A stretch of DNA of 12,500 nucleotides. Origin: Stramonita haemastoma (taxonomy: Eukaryota; Mollusca; Gastropoda; Neogastropoda; Muricidae). Where the stretch lies: NCBI GenBank assembly GCA_030674155.1, contig CM060329.1, forward strand, positions 29,119,504 to 29,132,003. Reading direction: 5' to 3'. The notes beneath the pieces were generated by a model that was not told where the DNA came from, made no database searches, and was given only the letters and a program-made list of their open reading frames with translations. The position numbers were made by a program, and so were the translations under genes. Shown here one piece after another: positions 1-6,998 of the stretch; position 1 is the stretch's first letter, and every line of letters starts with the position of its first letter.

Positions 1-35
1 TCCAAAGGACTTTGGGGAGAGTGGAGTCTGCAGTA
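1..35 (-). mobile_element. SINE family C fragment, truncated at both ends
   Basis: Read on the minus strand, the first 31 bases match, with one missing base, the stretch of the full-length family C copy around 2953-2984 ('CTCCACTCTC' followed by 'CCAAAGTCCTTTGGA'). The element runs off the left edge, where its central core and 3' half should lie. To the right the expected promoter half (B box, A box) is missing and unrelated sequence begins by about 35. It is a dead fragment, either broken by rearrangement or by insertion of the neighbouring family D piece. Confidence 0.7.
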
Positions 36-135
36 TGCTGGTGTGCCGTGTAAAGGTCAAGGTGACCCAAAACCTATGTGGTGGTAGGGGAGCGAGGGAT
101 CAGAGACCTCAGCTGCTCTAGGGGCCATGCGACTG
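36..135 (-). mobile_element. Internal fragment of SINE family D
   Basis: Positions about 60-127 repeat, with scattered substitutions, positions about 319-384. Shared blocks are 'AACCTATGTGG', 'TAGGG', 'GAGCGAG', 'GAGACCTCAGCT' and 'CTCTAGGG'. In the second copy this block lies inside a minus-strand SINE, so this is a second, internal-only copy in the same orientation. The 5S-like and tRNA-like head is absent. The exact limits are uncertain; similarity is clear only from about 58 to 127. A local segmental duplication is an alternative to two insertions. Confidence 0.65.
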
Positions 136-283
136 AAGAAAAATGTTCTCAGAGTTAAATGTCTGACTCTAATCCTCTGCCAGTCATTTGGAATAAGAGA
201 AAAACAACAACATCAAAAGAACAAGAAACAAACAACAACCTCCCCCCCCACCCTAAAAAGTTATGCATACAGGTATTGTGTTT
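136..283. other. Spacer between SINE fragments, no gene
   Basis: A-rich sequence with an AAC-rich patch around 205-238 and an eight-base C run at 242-249. A 64-codon open frame begins at 127 but starts inside the family D fragment and has no recognisable protein features. Nothing else is supported here. Confidence 0.5.
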
Positions 284-320
284 TAGACATTATCCCCAAA
301 GTCGGAATGTGGCTACCTTA
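284..320 (+). mobile_element. Fragment resembling the 3' module of SINE family C2
   Basis: These 37 bases match 12062-12099, inside the 3' half of the family C2 SINE, at about 30 of 38 aligned positions, including 'GGAATG' and 'GCTA.CTTA'. The orientation is plus, opposite to the family D element it touches. It may be a separate C2 remnant abutting family D. Less likely, it is an integral part of D carried in inverted orientation. The other D fragment (36-135) lacks this extension, which favours a separate remnant. Confidence 0.5.
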
Positions 321-437
321 GGTGTCCCATAACCTATGTGGTCGTAGGGAGCGAGATGCCGGAGACCTCAGCTTCTCTAGGGCCAGCATATTGAGGGCGG
401 CGCCCATCTCCTCTCCCTCGCTGCTTTACCTGTGAAC

Positions 438-465
438 TGGGGTGGGGGTGGGGGGTGGGGGGGGA
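438..465 (+). other. G-quadruplex-capable run
   Basis: Four G runs of four, five, six and eight bases are separated by single T residues. This is a textbook motif for a very stable G-quadruplex on the plus strand (an i-motif on the minus strand). It lies inside the family D SINE, C-rich in the element's sense direction, so it was probably brought by the SINE. Confidence 0.75.
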
Positions 466-490
466 CTATACTGAAGCCATGGCGTGCAAA

Positions 491-535
491 CGGTCATCCA
501 TCCAACTGGTAACCATGCTCGACGCTGCTTAACTT
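491..535 (-). promoter_or_regulatory. 5S-rRNA-like internal promoter region (A box to C box)
   Basis: Minus-strand reading gives 'AAGTTAAGCAGCGTCGAG', 'GGTTA' and 'TTGGATGGATGACCG', in the order and spacing of the A box, intermediate element and C box of 5S rRNA genes. In 5S genes this region binds TFIIIA and recruits RNA polymerase III. The intermediate element is altered (CCAG where I recall GTAC) and one C-box base differs, so activity is doubtful. The rest of a 5S gene is missing on both sides. Confidence 0.75.
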
Positions 536-585
536 GACTTGGGGGGAAAGCCAGGGCTCTGACCACTTAGATATCCCACCCCTTG

Positions 586-815
586 ATAATATAATATATA
601 AAATATATACCATCTTTCGTGGAACAAACACACCCGGTGTGGGTGACAGTATGGACAACTTGAAGACACCCACTGTGCATCAAACAGACCAATTCGCCTA
701 ATAAAATTCGCAGGGGCTGAAGGTTATATGTTATTCCCCATTCAGGTTTTAAAAAACAGATATGTATCGCACACACAACAGTTGACATGAAAACCCAACC
801 CCTATACAAAACAAT
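586..815. other. Spacer, no gene seen
   Basis: AT-rich at its left end (586-610) and otherwise of mixed composition. A short inverted repeat, ACACC-C-GGTGT, lies near 628-638. A minus-strand open frame of 117 codons ends in this region but begins inside the family A SINE to the right and has no recognisable domain. No gene or repeat family is identified. Confidence 0.5.
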
Positions 816-1245
816 GTGGATCGGTGGTCTAGAGGTAAAGCGCATGCCTAGAAAGCGAAAAGTCCGGGTCGAAAGTGTGCGGTGGTTCGAATCCTGTTTG
901 GGCCCAACCCCCCCCCCCATCCATTAGGCCATGAGTGGTGGTCTGGGTGCTAGTATTTCGGAGGAGACGATAAACCGAGGTCTTGTATGTTACAGATCGT
1001 TATTTAGCGCACGTAAAAGAACCCACGGCAACAAGAGGGTTGTCCCTGGCAAAATTATGTAGAAAAAAGCTACTCTGATAGGGAGACAAATACAGATAGG
1101 AAAAAGAATATAAAATAATGGGTGGCGCTGCACTTGTGACGACGCACTCTCCCTGGGGAGAGCAGCCCGAATTTCAAGCAGAGAAATCTGCTGTGACATA
1201 AAGTGGTATGAAAATAAAAGAAAATGAAATAAACAAAACAAAACA
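816..1245 (+). mobile_element. SINE family A, full-length copy
   Basis: The tRNA-related head has A box TGGTCTAGAGG (825-835) and B box GGTTCGAATCC (884-894), the two RNA polymerase III promoter boxes. A C run (908-918) separates head from body. The central core at 957-988 ('TTTCGGAGGAGAC', 'TAAACCGAGG') is shared with family C. The 3' module has two perfect hairpins (1147-1162 and 1177-1192) and then an A-rich tail. A nine-base ACAAAACAA at 806-814 recurs at 1233-1241 and could be the target-site duplication, but its low complexity makes that weak. I recall this family as abundant in gastropods. It is non-autonomous and needs a partner LINE. Confidence 0.88.
1147..1192 (+). other. Twin hairpins in the 3' module of SINE A
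   Basis: CTCTCCC at 1147-1153 pairs with GGGAGAG at 1156-1162 around a two-base loop; the end pairs may open in practice. AGCAGA at 1177-1182 pairs with TCTGCT at 1187-1192 around GAAA, a GNRA-type tetraloop. They lie immediately before the A-rich tail, where a LINE reverse transcriptase would be expected to recognise the transcript. That role is inferred. Confidence 0.7.
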
Positions 1246-1965
1246 GAGAAGAAAAATCCCCAAACAAAACAAATCAAAGCAAACGCACACTGGTGTCGTG
1301 TTTAGACATCATGAATATCAATCCAACATAAAACAATTTTCATGAAAATTACCCTATGATTGGAGGTTTTTACAACACTCTAATTTCGGAACCAGAACCC
1401 CACCCCCCAAGATATTTATCCCATATCTGACAGTCTACAGGAAAAACCATATATACTGAAGATTTACCTATATACCCCCGTCCGGACTTAAAAAAAAAGA
1501 AAGAAGAAAAGATATCAATCGCATATTTCAGCTCTGTGGGTAGGCTATGCGCTAAGTTCATTTTGGTATAGTGCCAGACCTGTGTTGGAATCCCAAGGCT
1601 TGCAGCGGGATCTGTCGTCACCTCTCATGGAACAAGAGCCACCAGACATTAGGCAACTTACTGGCGATCTACTCTTTGATTAAGTTGATATCGTCTGCTG
1701 AAGATTAGCGGTAGTGCTAAAAATAGCTCATTGTCGTCTGTATCGTGAATCATTATTGTATCAAATTTGCCTAACTATTACAACATTCCTAACGGGAGGT
1801 TTTTTTATATTTTTAATTTTTTTTTTTTTACGAACCTTTATTAACCCACAAGATAGCAACGCATTTCAGAGTTGTACGCTGTGGTGGAATGTAATTATAA
1901 CAGCACTTAAAAAGGTAATACTCACGTCTATTATTCTGCAATATTGAGTGGCGTTAATATTACTA
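1246..1965. other. Roughly 700 bp with no gene or named repeat
   Basis: A mixed-composition stretch with an A/G-rich run near 1491-1512 and a T-rich run near 1800-1830. A minus-strand open frame of 83 codons (1370-1621) and a plus-strand frame of 77 codons (1714-1947) show no recognisable domains, and the second contains the T-rich run. I see no splice-bounded exon, RNA gene or SINE head. It could be intergenic or intronic. Confidence 0.5.
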
Positions 1966-2114
1966 TAATGATGATGGTGATGATAATGATGACAATAACA
2001 ACAACAATAATAATAACAACAATAATAAAAACACTCCTGCTGCTGCTGCTGCTGCTGCTAGCTGCTGCTGCTGCTGCTGCTGCTGCACTACTACTACTAC
2101 TACTACTACTACTA

Positions 2115-2152
<38 letters not shown>

Positions 2153-2228
2153 GACTACGACTACGACTACTACTACGACTACTACTACGACTACGACTAC
2201 GACTACTACTACGACTACGACTACGACG

Positions 2229-2323
<95 letters not shown>
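1966..2323. repeat. Composite trinucleotide array: AAT/ATG/AAC-rich, then (CTG)n, then (CTA)n
   Basis: Degenerate ATG, AAC and AAT triplets (1966-2034) lead into about 16 CTG units (2037-2086), broken once near 2059 by a TAG. Then comes a CTA/ACT array to 2323, about 79 triplets, with ACG substitutions concentrated at about 2152-2229 and occasional phase-shifting indels. Both sides of the substituted zone are nearly pure. The array is open in several frames, but the encoded homopolymers are not credible proteins. Confidence 0.95.
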
Positions 2324-2325
<2 letters not shown>

Positions 2326-2422
2326 CCACTTGGGGAGTTCCAGGGGGGGGGGGGCTCTCATTATAAACAGTATCCCCACCTTCTAGAAAATCTGTGCTAA
2401 GAATTCCCTTTTTTCTATCCCT
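2324..2422. other. Spacer with a 12-base G run
   Basis: Unique sequence between the CTA array and the family B SINE. It contains an uninterrupted G run at 2343-2354 and a pyrimidine-rich stretch just before the SINE target site. Confidence 0.5.
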
Positions 2423-2435
2423 CTCTTTGTTTCTA
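2423..2435 (+). repeat. Target-site duplication of SINE B, left copy
   Basis: CTCTTTGTTTCTA here is repeated without mismatch at 2737-2749, on the far side of the SINE. A perfect 13-bp flanking duplication fits LINE-machinery insertion by target-primed reverse transcription. Confidence 0.9.
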
Positions 2436-2736
2436 GCCGCCGCTGTAGTCTAGTGGTTAGGGCGTTGGACTCGTAATCTAAAGGTTGCGGGTTCAATCTC
2501 AGCTTTCGGCTATGGCGTTGTGCCCTTGGAAAAGGCACTTTACGGCTATTTTCTCACCCCACCCAGGTGTAAAAGGGGTACCAACCTTGTGTTGGGGGTT
2601 AACCCTGCGATAGACTGGCGTCCTATCCAGGGGGGAGTCTATGATTCAGTCGCTTAACGCCACAGAAACCGGGATAAGCACTGGCCTGATGAGCCTTAAG
2701 GCTCGGGACAGACTTTAACTTTAACTAACTAACTAA
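2436..2736 (+). mobile_element. SINE family B, complete 301-bp insertion
   Basis: The head is tRNA-related: A box TAGTCTAGTGG (2446-2456) and B box GGTTCAATCTC (2490-2500). It can still be drawn as a rough cloverleaf with an anticodon-like CGT loop (CTCGTAA) and a TTCAATC T loop, but the acceptor stem has only four Watson-Crick pairs and there is no normal tRNA 3' end. The body includes 'CCTTGGAAAAGGCACTTTAC' and 'GACTGGCGTCCTATCCAGG', strings I recall from SINEs of many invertebrates and fishes. Near the 3' end lies the perfect palindrome GAGCCTTAAGGCTC (2691-2704), followed by a TTTAACTTTAACTAACTAA tail. Identical 13-bp target-site duplications flank the element, so the boundaries are secure and the insertion is probably recent. 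Confidence 0.93.
2691..2704. other. 14-bp perfect palindrome near the SINE B 3' end
   Basis: GAGCCTTAAGGCTC equals its own reverse complement. In RNA it gives a five-pair stem with a TTAA loop, placed about ten bases before the tail. It is a candidate recognition hairpin for the partner LINE, by analogy with other SINE 3' ends. Confidence 0.7.
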
Positions 2737-2749
2737 CTCTTTGTTTCTA
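2737..2749 (+). repeat. Target-site duplication of SINE B, right copy
   Basis: Exact copy of 2423-2435, directly after the TAACTAACTAA tail. Sequence diverges immediately on both outer sides, which defines the insertion precisely. Confidence 0.9.
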
Positions 2750-2848
2750 CCTTGTTCCTTGTCTTCCTATCATCTCCATCTTGTCCATTTTCTGTCTTCC
2801 TGGTCCCATTCTCCGGCCTCCTTGCAGAAAGACTTTGAAGATAACGAA

Positions 2849-3210
2849 GGGACAGGATAGCCTAGTGGTCAGAACTTTGCGCTGGCAATTTGACGACCCG
2901 GGTTCGATTCCTGTTCGAGGGGATTTTTCCCTTGGAGTTAACATCAGTGCTGACTCCACTCTCCCCCAAAGTCCTTTGGATGAGACTATAAACCGAGGCC
3001 CCGTGTGCGAACGCACGCAGAACATCTTGTGCACACGTTAAATCCTGTTCTGCTTTTGTAAGAGTAGGCCATCATGTGCCGGTGGGAACAGATGACAAAA
3101 TTGACAAAACTGCATACACACGGGGACTGGATGTAAAAAAGCACATGATTGCTTATTCCATTATCCTCGATATAAAAGAATAAATGAATGAATGAATGAA
3201 TGAATGAATG
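2849..3210 (+). mobile_element. SINE family C1, full-length copy with (AATG)7 tail
   Basis: The tRNA-like head carries A box TAGCCTAGTGG (2858-2868) and a canonical B box GGTTCGATTCC (2901-2911). The body continues through 'CCCTTGGAGTTAACATCAGTG', then the core shared with family A ('TTTGGATGAGAC', 'TATAAACCGAGG', 2974-3000). The 3' module, with 'GATTGCTTATTCCATTATC', is also found in the minus-strand copy at 5705-6028, so it belongs to the family. The tail is seven AATG units (3183-3210). No clear target-site duplication was found. The intact pol III boxes suggest the copy is not very old. Confidence 0.9.
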
Positions 3211-3708
3211 AATTGTCTCCTATGCCGAAGTAGGCCTAACATGTCAAAGTGTTTTAATAACAGCAGCAGAACGCATTTTCGTTCACGTGACAGACAACAA
3301 TAGCTACTGTCTGAGCGTTCAACAAAAGAAAGAGAAGAAGAAGAACATCCCAAGTAGAAACAAAACAATTACACGCAGGAACCTTATCAAGCAGCAGACG
3401 TGTTTGTGTTTCATTGACAGTGATATCTCATTTCTTGGAGTTACTTTTCAACTCTCTGAGTCCTGCCCTGCGATTCCAACAGTGTCTCTTGGACCGGAGA
3501 GAATTGGTTCCAGAGCTTTGCTCTCTTGATACCATTGTTTAGATAGAAAACAGTAGAGGAGACTGCTTTCTGACAACAATAGAAAAAGTAGACTATATAA
3601 TTCTGCCTTTAACTGGAACGCGTCGTTAATTTTTGCATGCGTGGTCAAAGTGGGTCCGAGACAAAGATGACTATAGGCTACCTTAGAACCTTGGAAGAAC
3701 AGTACGTT
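3211..3708. other. About 500 bp with no gene or repeat family
   Basis: Mixed-composition unique sequence with one purine-rich patch near 3325-3345. The long minus-strand open frame that crosses it (3448-4401) owes most of its length to GA and GACA arrays further right. Its end in this stretch has no recognisable domain. No splice signals or RNA gene can be supported. Confidence 0.5.
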
Positions 3709-3737
3709 CCCCCCCCCCCCCCTCCACACACACAAAC

Positions 3738-3804
<67 letters not shown>

Positions 3805-3911
3805 GAGACAGAGACAGAGACAGAGACAGAGACAGAGAGACAGACAGAGAGACAGACAGACAGATAGGCAGACAGATAGATATACACAGACTGACAGAGA
3901 AAGATACACAA

Positions 3912-3995
<84 letters not shown>

Positions 3996-4012
3996 AGAGA
4001 GAAGAGAGAGAG
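3709..4012. repeat. C run, then (GA)n / (GACA)n composite microsatellite
   Basis: A C run at 3709-3722 is followed by (GA)n (3741-3784), (GACA)n and mixed GACAGA units (3783-3910), and a second (GA)n (3913-4012) with a few single-base interruptions. The minus strand reads as Ser/Leu/Val/Cys repeats in open frames, a consequence of the repeat and not evidence of a gene. Confidence 0.95.
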
Positions 4013-4077
4013 AATGAATGAATGAATGAATAATCTTTATTTTTCAAGGTAACAGAGTAAGTAAGCATTACATACTT
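4013..4077 (-). mobile_element. Possible 3' end of a retroelement with (ATTC)n tail
   Basis: On the minus strand the sequence reads through 'ACCTTGAAAAATAAAGATTA' into four or five ATTC units. An A-rich segment ending in a short tetranucleotide array is typical of LINE or SINE 3' ends. It sits between two GA arrays and has no identifiable body. A chance microsatellite next to A-rich DNA is the alternative. Confidence 0.35.
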
Positions 4078-4087
4078 TTTTTCATCC

Positions 4088-4088
4088 G

Positions 4089-4177
<89 letters not shown>

Positions 4178-4194
4178 GAGAAGAAGAAGACGAC

Positions 4195-4277
<83 letters not shown>

Positions 4278-4364
4278 CAGAAACAGAGACAGAGACAGAG
4301 ACAGAGCGATACAGGCAGGCAGACAGAAAAACAAAGACAGACAGAGGCAGAGGCAGAGATAGAG
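4088..4364. repeat. (GA)n then (AGAC)n composite microsatellite
   Basis: (GA)n with occasional shifts (4088-4182) passes through a short GAA patch into an almost pure (AGAC)n array (about 4195-4276), then degenerate CAGAGA and GCAG variants to 4364. The order GA then AGAC recurs several times in this window. Confidence 0.95.
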
Positions 4365-4459
4365 TAACGATCAAAGCTCGTAACTTCTTTGAAAAAAACA
4401 CACTGGCTACAAAACATGTGTGCTACAATCACAGAACCACTCCCCTTCTCCCCCCACTC

Positions 4460-4951
<492 letters not shown>

Positions 4952-5155
4952 GGTGGCTCGGTGGTCTAGAGGTAAAGCGCCTGTCTAGAAAGCGAAAAGG
5001 CCGGTCTGAGTGTGCGGTGGTTCGAACCCCGTTTGGGCCTGAAATTTTCCCCCCCATCCATTTGACCATGAGTGGTGGTCTGGGCGCTAGTCTTTCGGAT
5101 GAGACAATCAACCGAGGTCCCGTGTGTTACACATCGTTATTTAGCGCACGAAAAA
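4952..5155 (+). mobile_element. SINE family A, 3'-truncated copy
   Basis: A box TGGTCTAGAGG (4962-4972) is identical to that of the full-length copy at 816; the B box is GGTTCGAACCC (5019-5029). The body follows the first copy through the C run, 'CATGAGTGGTGGTCTGGG' and the shared core (5094-5125; 31 of 37 bases identical over the core region). Both copies share 'TATTTAGCGCACG', after which this one passes into GAA repeats instead of the hairpin-bearing 3' module. It is either a short subfamily with a GAA tail or a copy whose A-rich junction expanded. Confidence 0.88.
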
Positions 5156-5500
5156 GAAGAAACGACGAAGAAGAAGAAGCAAAGAAAAAGAAGAATACAA
5201 GGAAGAAGAAAGAAGAAGAAGAAGAAGAAGAAGAAACAAGAAGAAGAAGAAGAAGAAGCAAAGAGGAAGGAGAAGAATGCCAAAAAAAGGAAAAAGGAAT
5301 GCAAACCAGAGAATGCAAAGAAGAAGAATACAAAGAAGAAGAATGCAATGAAGAAGAATGCTAAAAAAGAGAATAAGAATGCAAAGCAGAAGAAGATGGC
5401 AATGATGAATAATAAAAATAAGAATTAGCAGACGAAAAAGGAAAACATAGATGAATAACTGCAAGACGAAAAAAAGAGAAAAAAAGAAAGCCTTCGAAGA
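5156..5500. repeat. GAA-rich purine tract with a short 15-bp minisatellite
   Basis: Begins exactly where the truncated family A SINE ends. GAA triplets dominate (5157-5275). Three tandem 15-bp units, 'GCAAAGAAGAAGAAT' and variants, occupy 5315-5359. A-rich sequence continues to about 5500. A plus-strand open frame of 118 codons here is Lys/Glu-rich and begins inside the SINE, so it is not taken as a gene. Long purine-only GAA DNA can form triplexes. Confidence 0.85.
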
Positions 5501-5562
5501 CATAGAAACAAAACACAGTGACAGTTACCAACATATGACAGTCTTCCCCCACCCCATCTCCT

Positions 5563-5640
5563 CCCACCACCACCACCACCACACCACACCACCACCACCA
5601 CCACCACCACCACCACCACACCACCACCCCCACCACCACA
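5563..5640. repeat. (CCA)n trinucleotide array
   Basis: About 25 CCA units with four phase shifts, next to a C/A-rich leader (5545-5562). One frame reads poly-His and another poly-Pro, both products of the array. Confidence 0.95.
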
Positions 5641-5704
5641 GAAAAAACAAGCCAACTATAAAGCAACCGAAAGATTCTTTCACATGTCATTTCTCATTAA
5701 AAAA

Positions 5705-6028
5705 TCATTTATTTATTCTTTATCGAGATAATGGAATAAGCACTCATGTTTTTTTTTCATCCATCCCCGTGTGTATGAAGTTTGTAATCTTGTCATCTGT
5801 TCCCACCGCACACAATGCTACTCTACAAAAACGGAACAGGGTTCAACGTATGCACAAGTTGTTCTGCGTGCTTCGCAACGGCCTCGGTTTATAGTCTCAT
5901 CCAAAGACTTTGGGGAGAGGGAGTCTGCACTTGATGTTAACTCCAGAGGAAAAAATTCCCTCGAAGGAAATCGAACTCGGGTCGTCAAATTGCGAACGCA
6001 ATGTTCTGACCACTGGGCTATCCCGTCC
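5705..6028 (-). mobile_element. SINE family C1, minus-strand copy
   Basis: On the minus strand the head lies at the right end: A box TAGCCCAGTGG (6010-6020) and a slightly altered B box (5967-5977, GAGTTCGATTT where family copy 2849 has GGTTCGATTC). The shared core spans 5880-5906 and matches the 2849 copy without mismatch over 27 bases. The 3' module, with 'GCTTATTCCATTATC', is also conserved. The tail is AATAAATAAATG, not a pure AATG array. The altered B box suggests an older copy than the one at 2849. No clear target-site duplication. Confidence 0.9.
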
Positions 6029-6290
6029 AATTCTCCAGACAGTGTTCAATATTCAAACGGCTTCACAAGGTACCTCACAGACTCTGCACTCCACTCGATC
6101 TTGTGTTGTCCTGTTGACTCCTGCTGTTCAATGTCTCTTCTTTTAGTGTTCAGACTTTGACGTTCTTTCTTTGCTGTTCTTGAAGAGTACACCGTCAATA
6201 GTTCAACTCTGTTGCTAACCCCTCCTGTGAAAAATCCTCATTATTATTTTGTCCTTCGGGTCGGTCGGCCATTTTTATAGAAAAGATATT
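6029..6290. other. Spacer, no gene seen
   Basis: About 260 bases of mixed unique sequence with a slight T excess. I see no open frame with recognisable features, no SINE head and no simple repeat. Confidence 0.5.
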
Positions 6291-6420
6291 GGTGGAGGGA
6301 GGTGGGTGGGCAGGTGGGTGAAGGTGGGGGTTGAAGAGGGGCAGATGGGTTGGAAGGGAAGGAAGGAGGGGGTATGCACGGGGTGGGGGTAGGGGGGGTG
6401 GGTGGAGGGAGGGGGATTTT
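6291..6420 (+). repeat. G-rich low-complexity tract, G-quadruplex-capable
   Basis: Strongly G-skewed GGT, GGGA and GGGT runs, including several G runs of four to seven at 6369-6413. Multiple overlapping quadruplexes are possible on the plus strand. There is no unit periodicity and no gene-associated context. Confidence 0.8.
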
Positions 6421-6607
6421 TTTGGATTTGATTGTAATAGGGGATAGGTTATGATATGATTACAGGCCCATGGCGTGTGGGAGTGAGGTTATCTATTATT
6501 ATTTTTTTTTAAATTTATTTTTTTTTTTTATTGTGAGGGGTTATGTGATGTTAAGTAGTTAGGATGTGTGGGTTTTAAAAGGGTACTTTCTGTTTTTTTG
6601 TGGTCTT

Positions 6608-6646
<39 letters not shown>

Positions 6647-6767
6647 CCATCTTTCCTGACCTTTGCTCAGTAGTGAAAGGATCGGTGTGTAAGGTGTGTG
6701 GAGTGGTGTGTAGGTGTGTGTGTAGTTTGTATGGTGTGTGGTAGATAGATGAGAGAAGATAGTAGAT
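6421..6767. repeat. T-rich sequence, (GTCT)n and imperfect GT array
   Basis: Poly-T-rich runs at 6501-6531 are followed by (GTCT)n at 6607-6646 (about ten units) and a degenerate GT-rich region (6683-6742), then GATA-like units leading into the next GA array. No gene is supported. Confidence 0.8.
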
Positions 6768-6841
<74 letters not shown>

Positions 6842-6998
6842 TAAGAGAGAAGAGAGAGAGAGAAAGAGAGACAACGAGAGACAAAAGAAGACAAAGACAC
6901 AGACAGACAGGGACAAAACAGACAGACAAGATAGAAAACAGACAGACAAACAGACAGACAGACAAATAGACAGAAGAACAGAGACAGGGATAGACAGG
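6768..6998. repeat. (GA)n then (GACA)n composite microsatellite
   Basis: (GA)n with a few insertions (6768-6870) decays into GACAA and GACA units (6871-6998). The same GA-then-GACA order is seen at 4088 and 8246. Minus-strand open frames of up to 161 codons are Ser/Leu/Val/Cys repeats and are rejected as genes. Confidence 0.93.

Larger units (their letters stand above)
320..585 (-). mobile_element. SINE family D with composite tRNA-like plus 5S-like head
   Basis: On the minus strand the element begins near 585 with a tRNA-like 5' part whose A box, TATCTAAGTGG, is at 563-573. Within about 30 bases it passes directly into a 45-base segment (491-535) resembling the internal promoter of 5S rRNA: 'AAGTTAAGCAGCGTCGAG' (A-box region) and 'TTGGATGGATGACCG' (C-box region). 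Against animal 5S sequences recalled from memory it differs at about 5-7 of 45 positions. No tRNA B box follows the tRNA part. Downstream in the sense direction are a C-rich stretch (438-465) and a body shared with 60-127. The 3' end is near 320 but not certain, and no target-site duplication was found. It is too short and too fused to be a 5S gene. Confidence 0.75.

Noticed and set aside
491..535. A genuine 5S rRNA gene.
   Set aside because: Only the internal-promoter region matches. The 5' and 3' parts of 5S are absent and replaced by tRNA-like and other SINE sequence.
567..920. A 117-codon minus-strand open frame.
   Set aside because: It overlaps the family A SINE head and the end of family D. 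The matching frame in the other A copy (4887-5111) shows the shared part is SINE-derived.
1370..1621. An 83-codon minus-strand open frame in non-repetitive sequence.
   Set aside because: No recognisable domain. It spans an A/G-rich run and has no visible splice or promoter context. Its length is unremarkable for chance in 12.5 kb.
1931..2366. Open frames on both strands reading poly-Val/Ser/Ala and poly-Thr/Leu.
   Set aside because: They are the CTG/CTA array translated. The two strands are open at once, and no unique protein sequence flanks the homopolymers.
2436..2510. A functional tRNA gene with anticodon CGT.
   Set aside because: The acceptor stem is incomplete, there is no T-run terminator directly after it, and the sequence continues into a SINE body ending in a tail flanked by target-site duplications.
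3655..3690. 'GGCTACCTTAG' at about 3677, identical to part of 312-322.
   Set aside because: Only 11 bases match and the flanks do not. Consistent with chance.
4195..4276. A CRISPR-like array.
   Set aside because: The units are 4 bp and contiguous with no spacers. It is a microsatellite in eukaryotic DNA.
3448..4401. A 317-codon open frame on the minus strand, the longest in the window.
   Set aside because: Most of its length is Leu-Ser and Val-Cys-Leu-Ser repeats from GA and GACA arrays. Stop-free frames are expected in such arrays, and the non-repeat parts have no recognisable domain.
5072..5428. A Lys/Glu-rich 118-codon frame that could look like a charged nuclear protein.
   Set aside because: It starts inside a SINE and consists of GAA-repeat translation.
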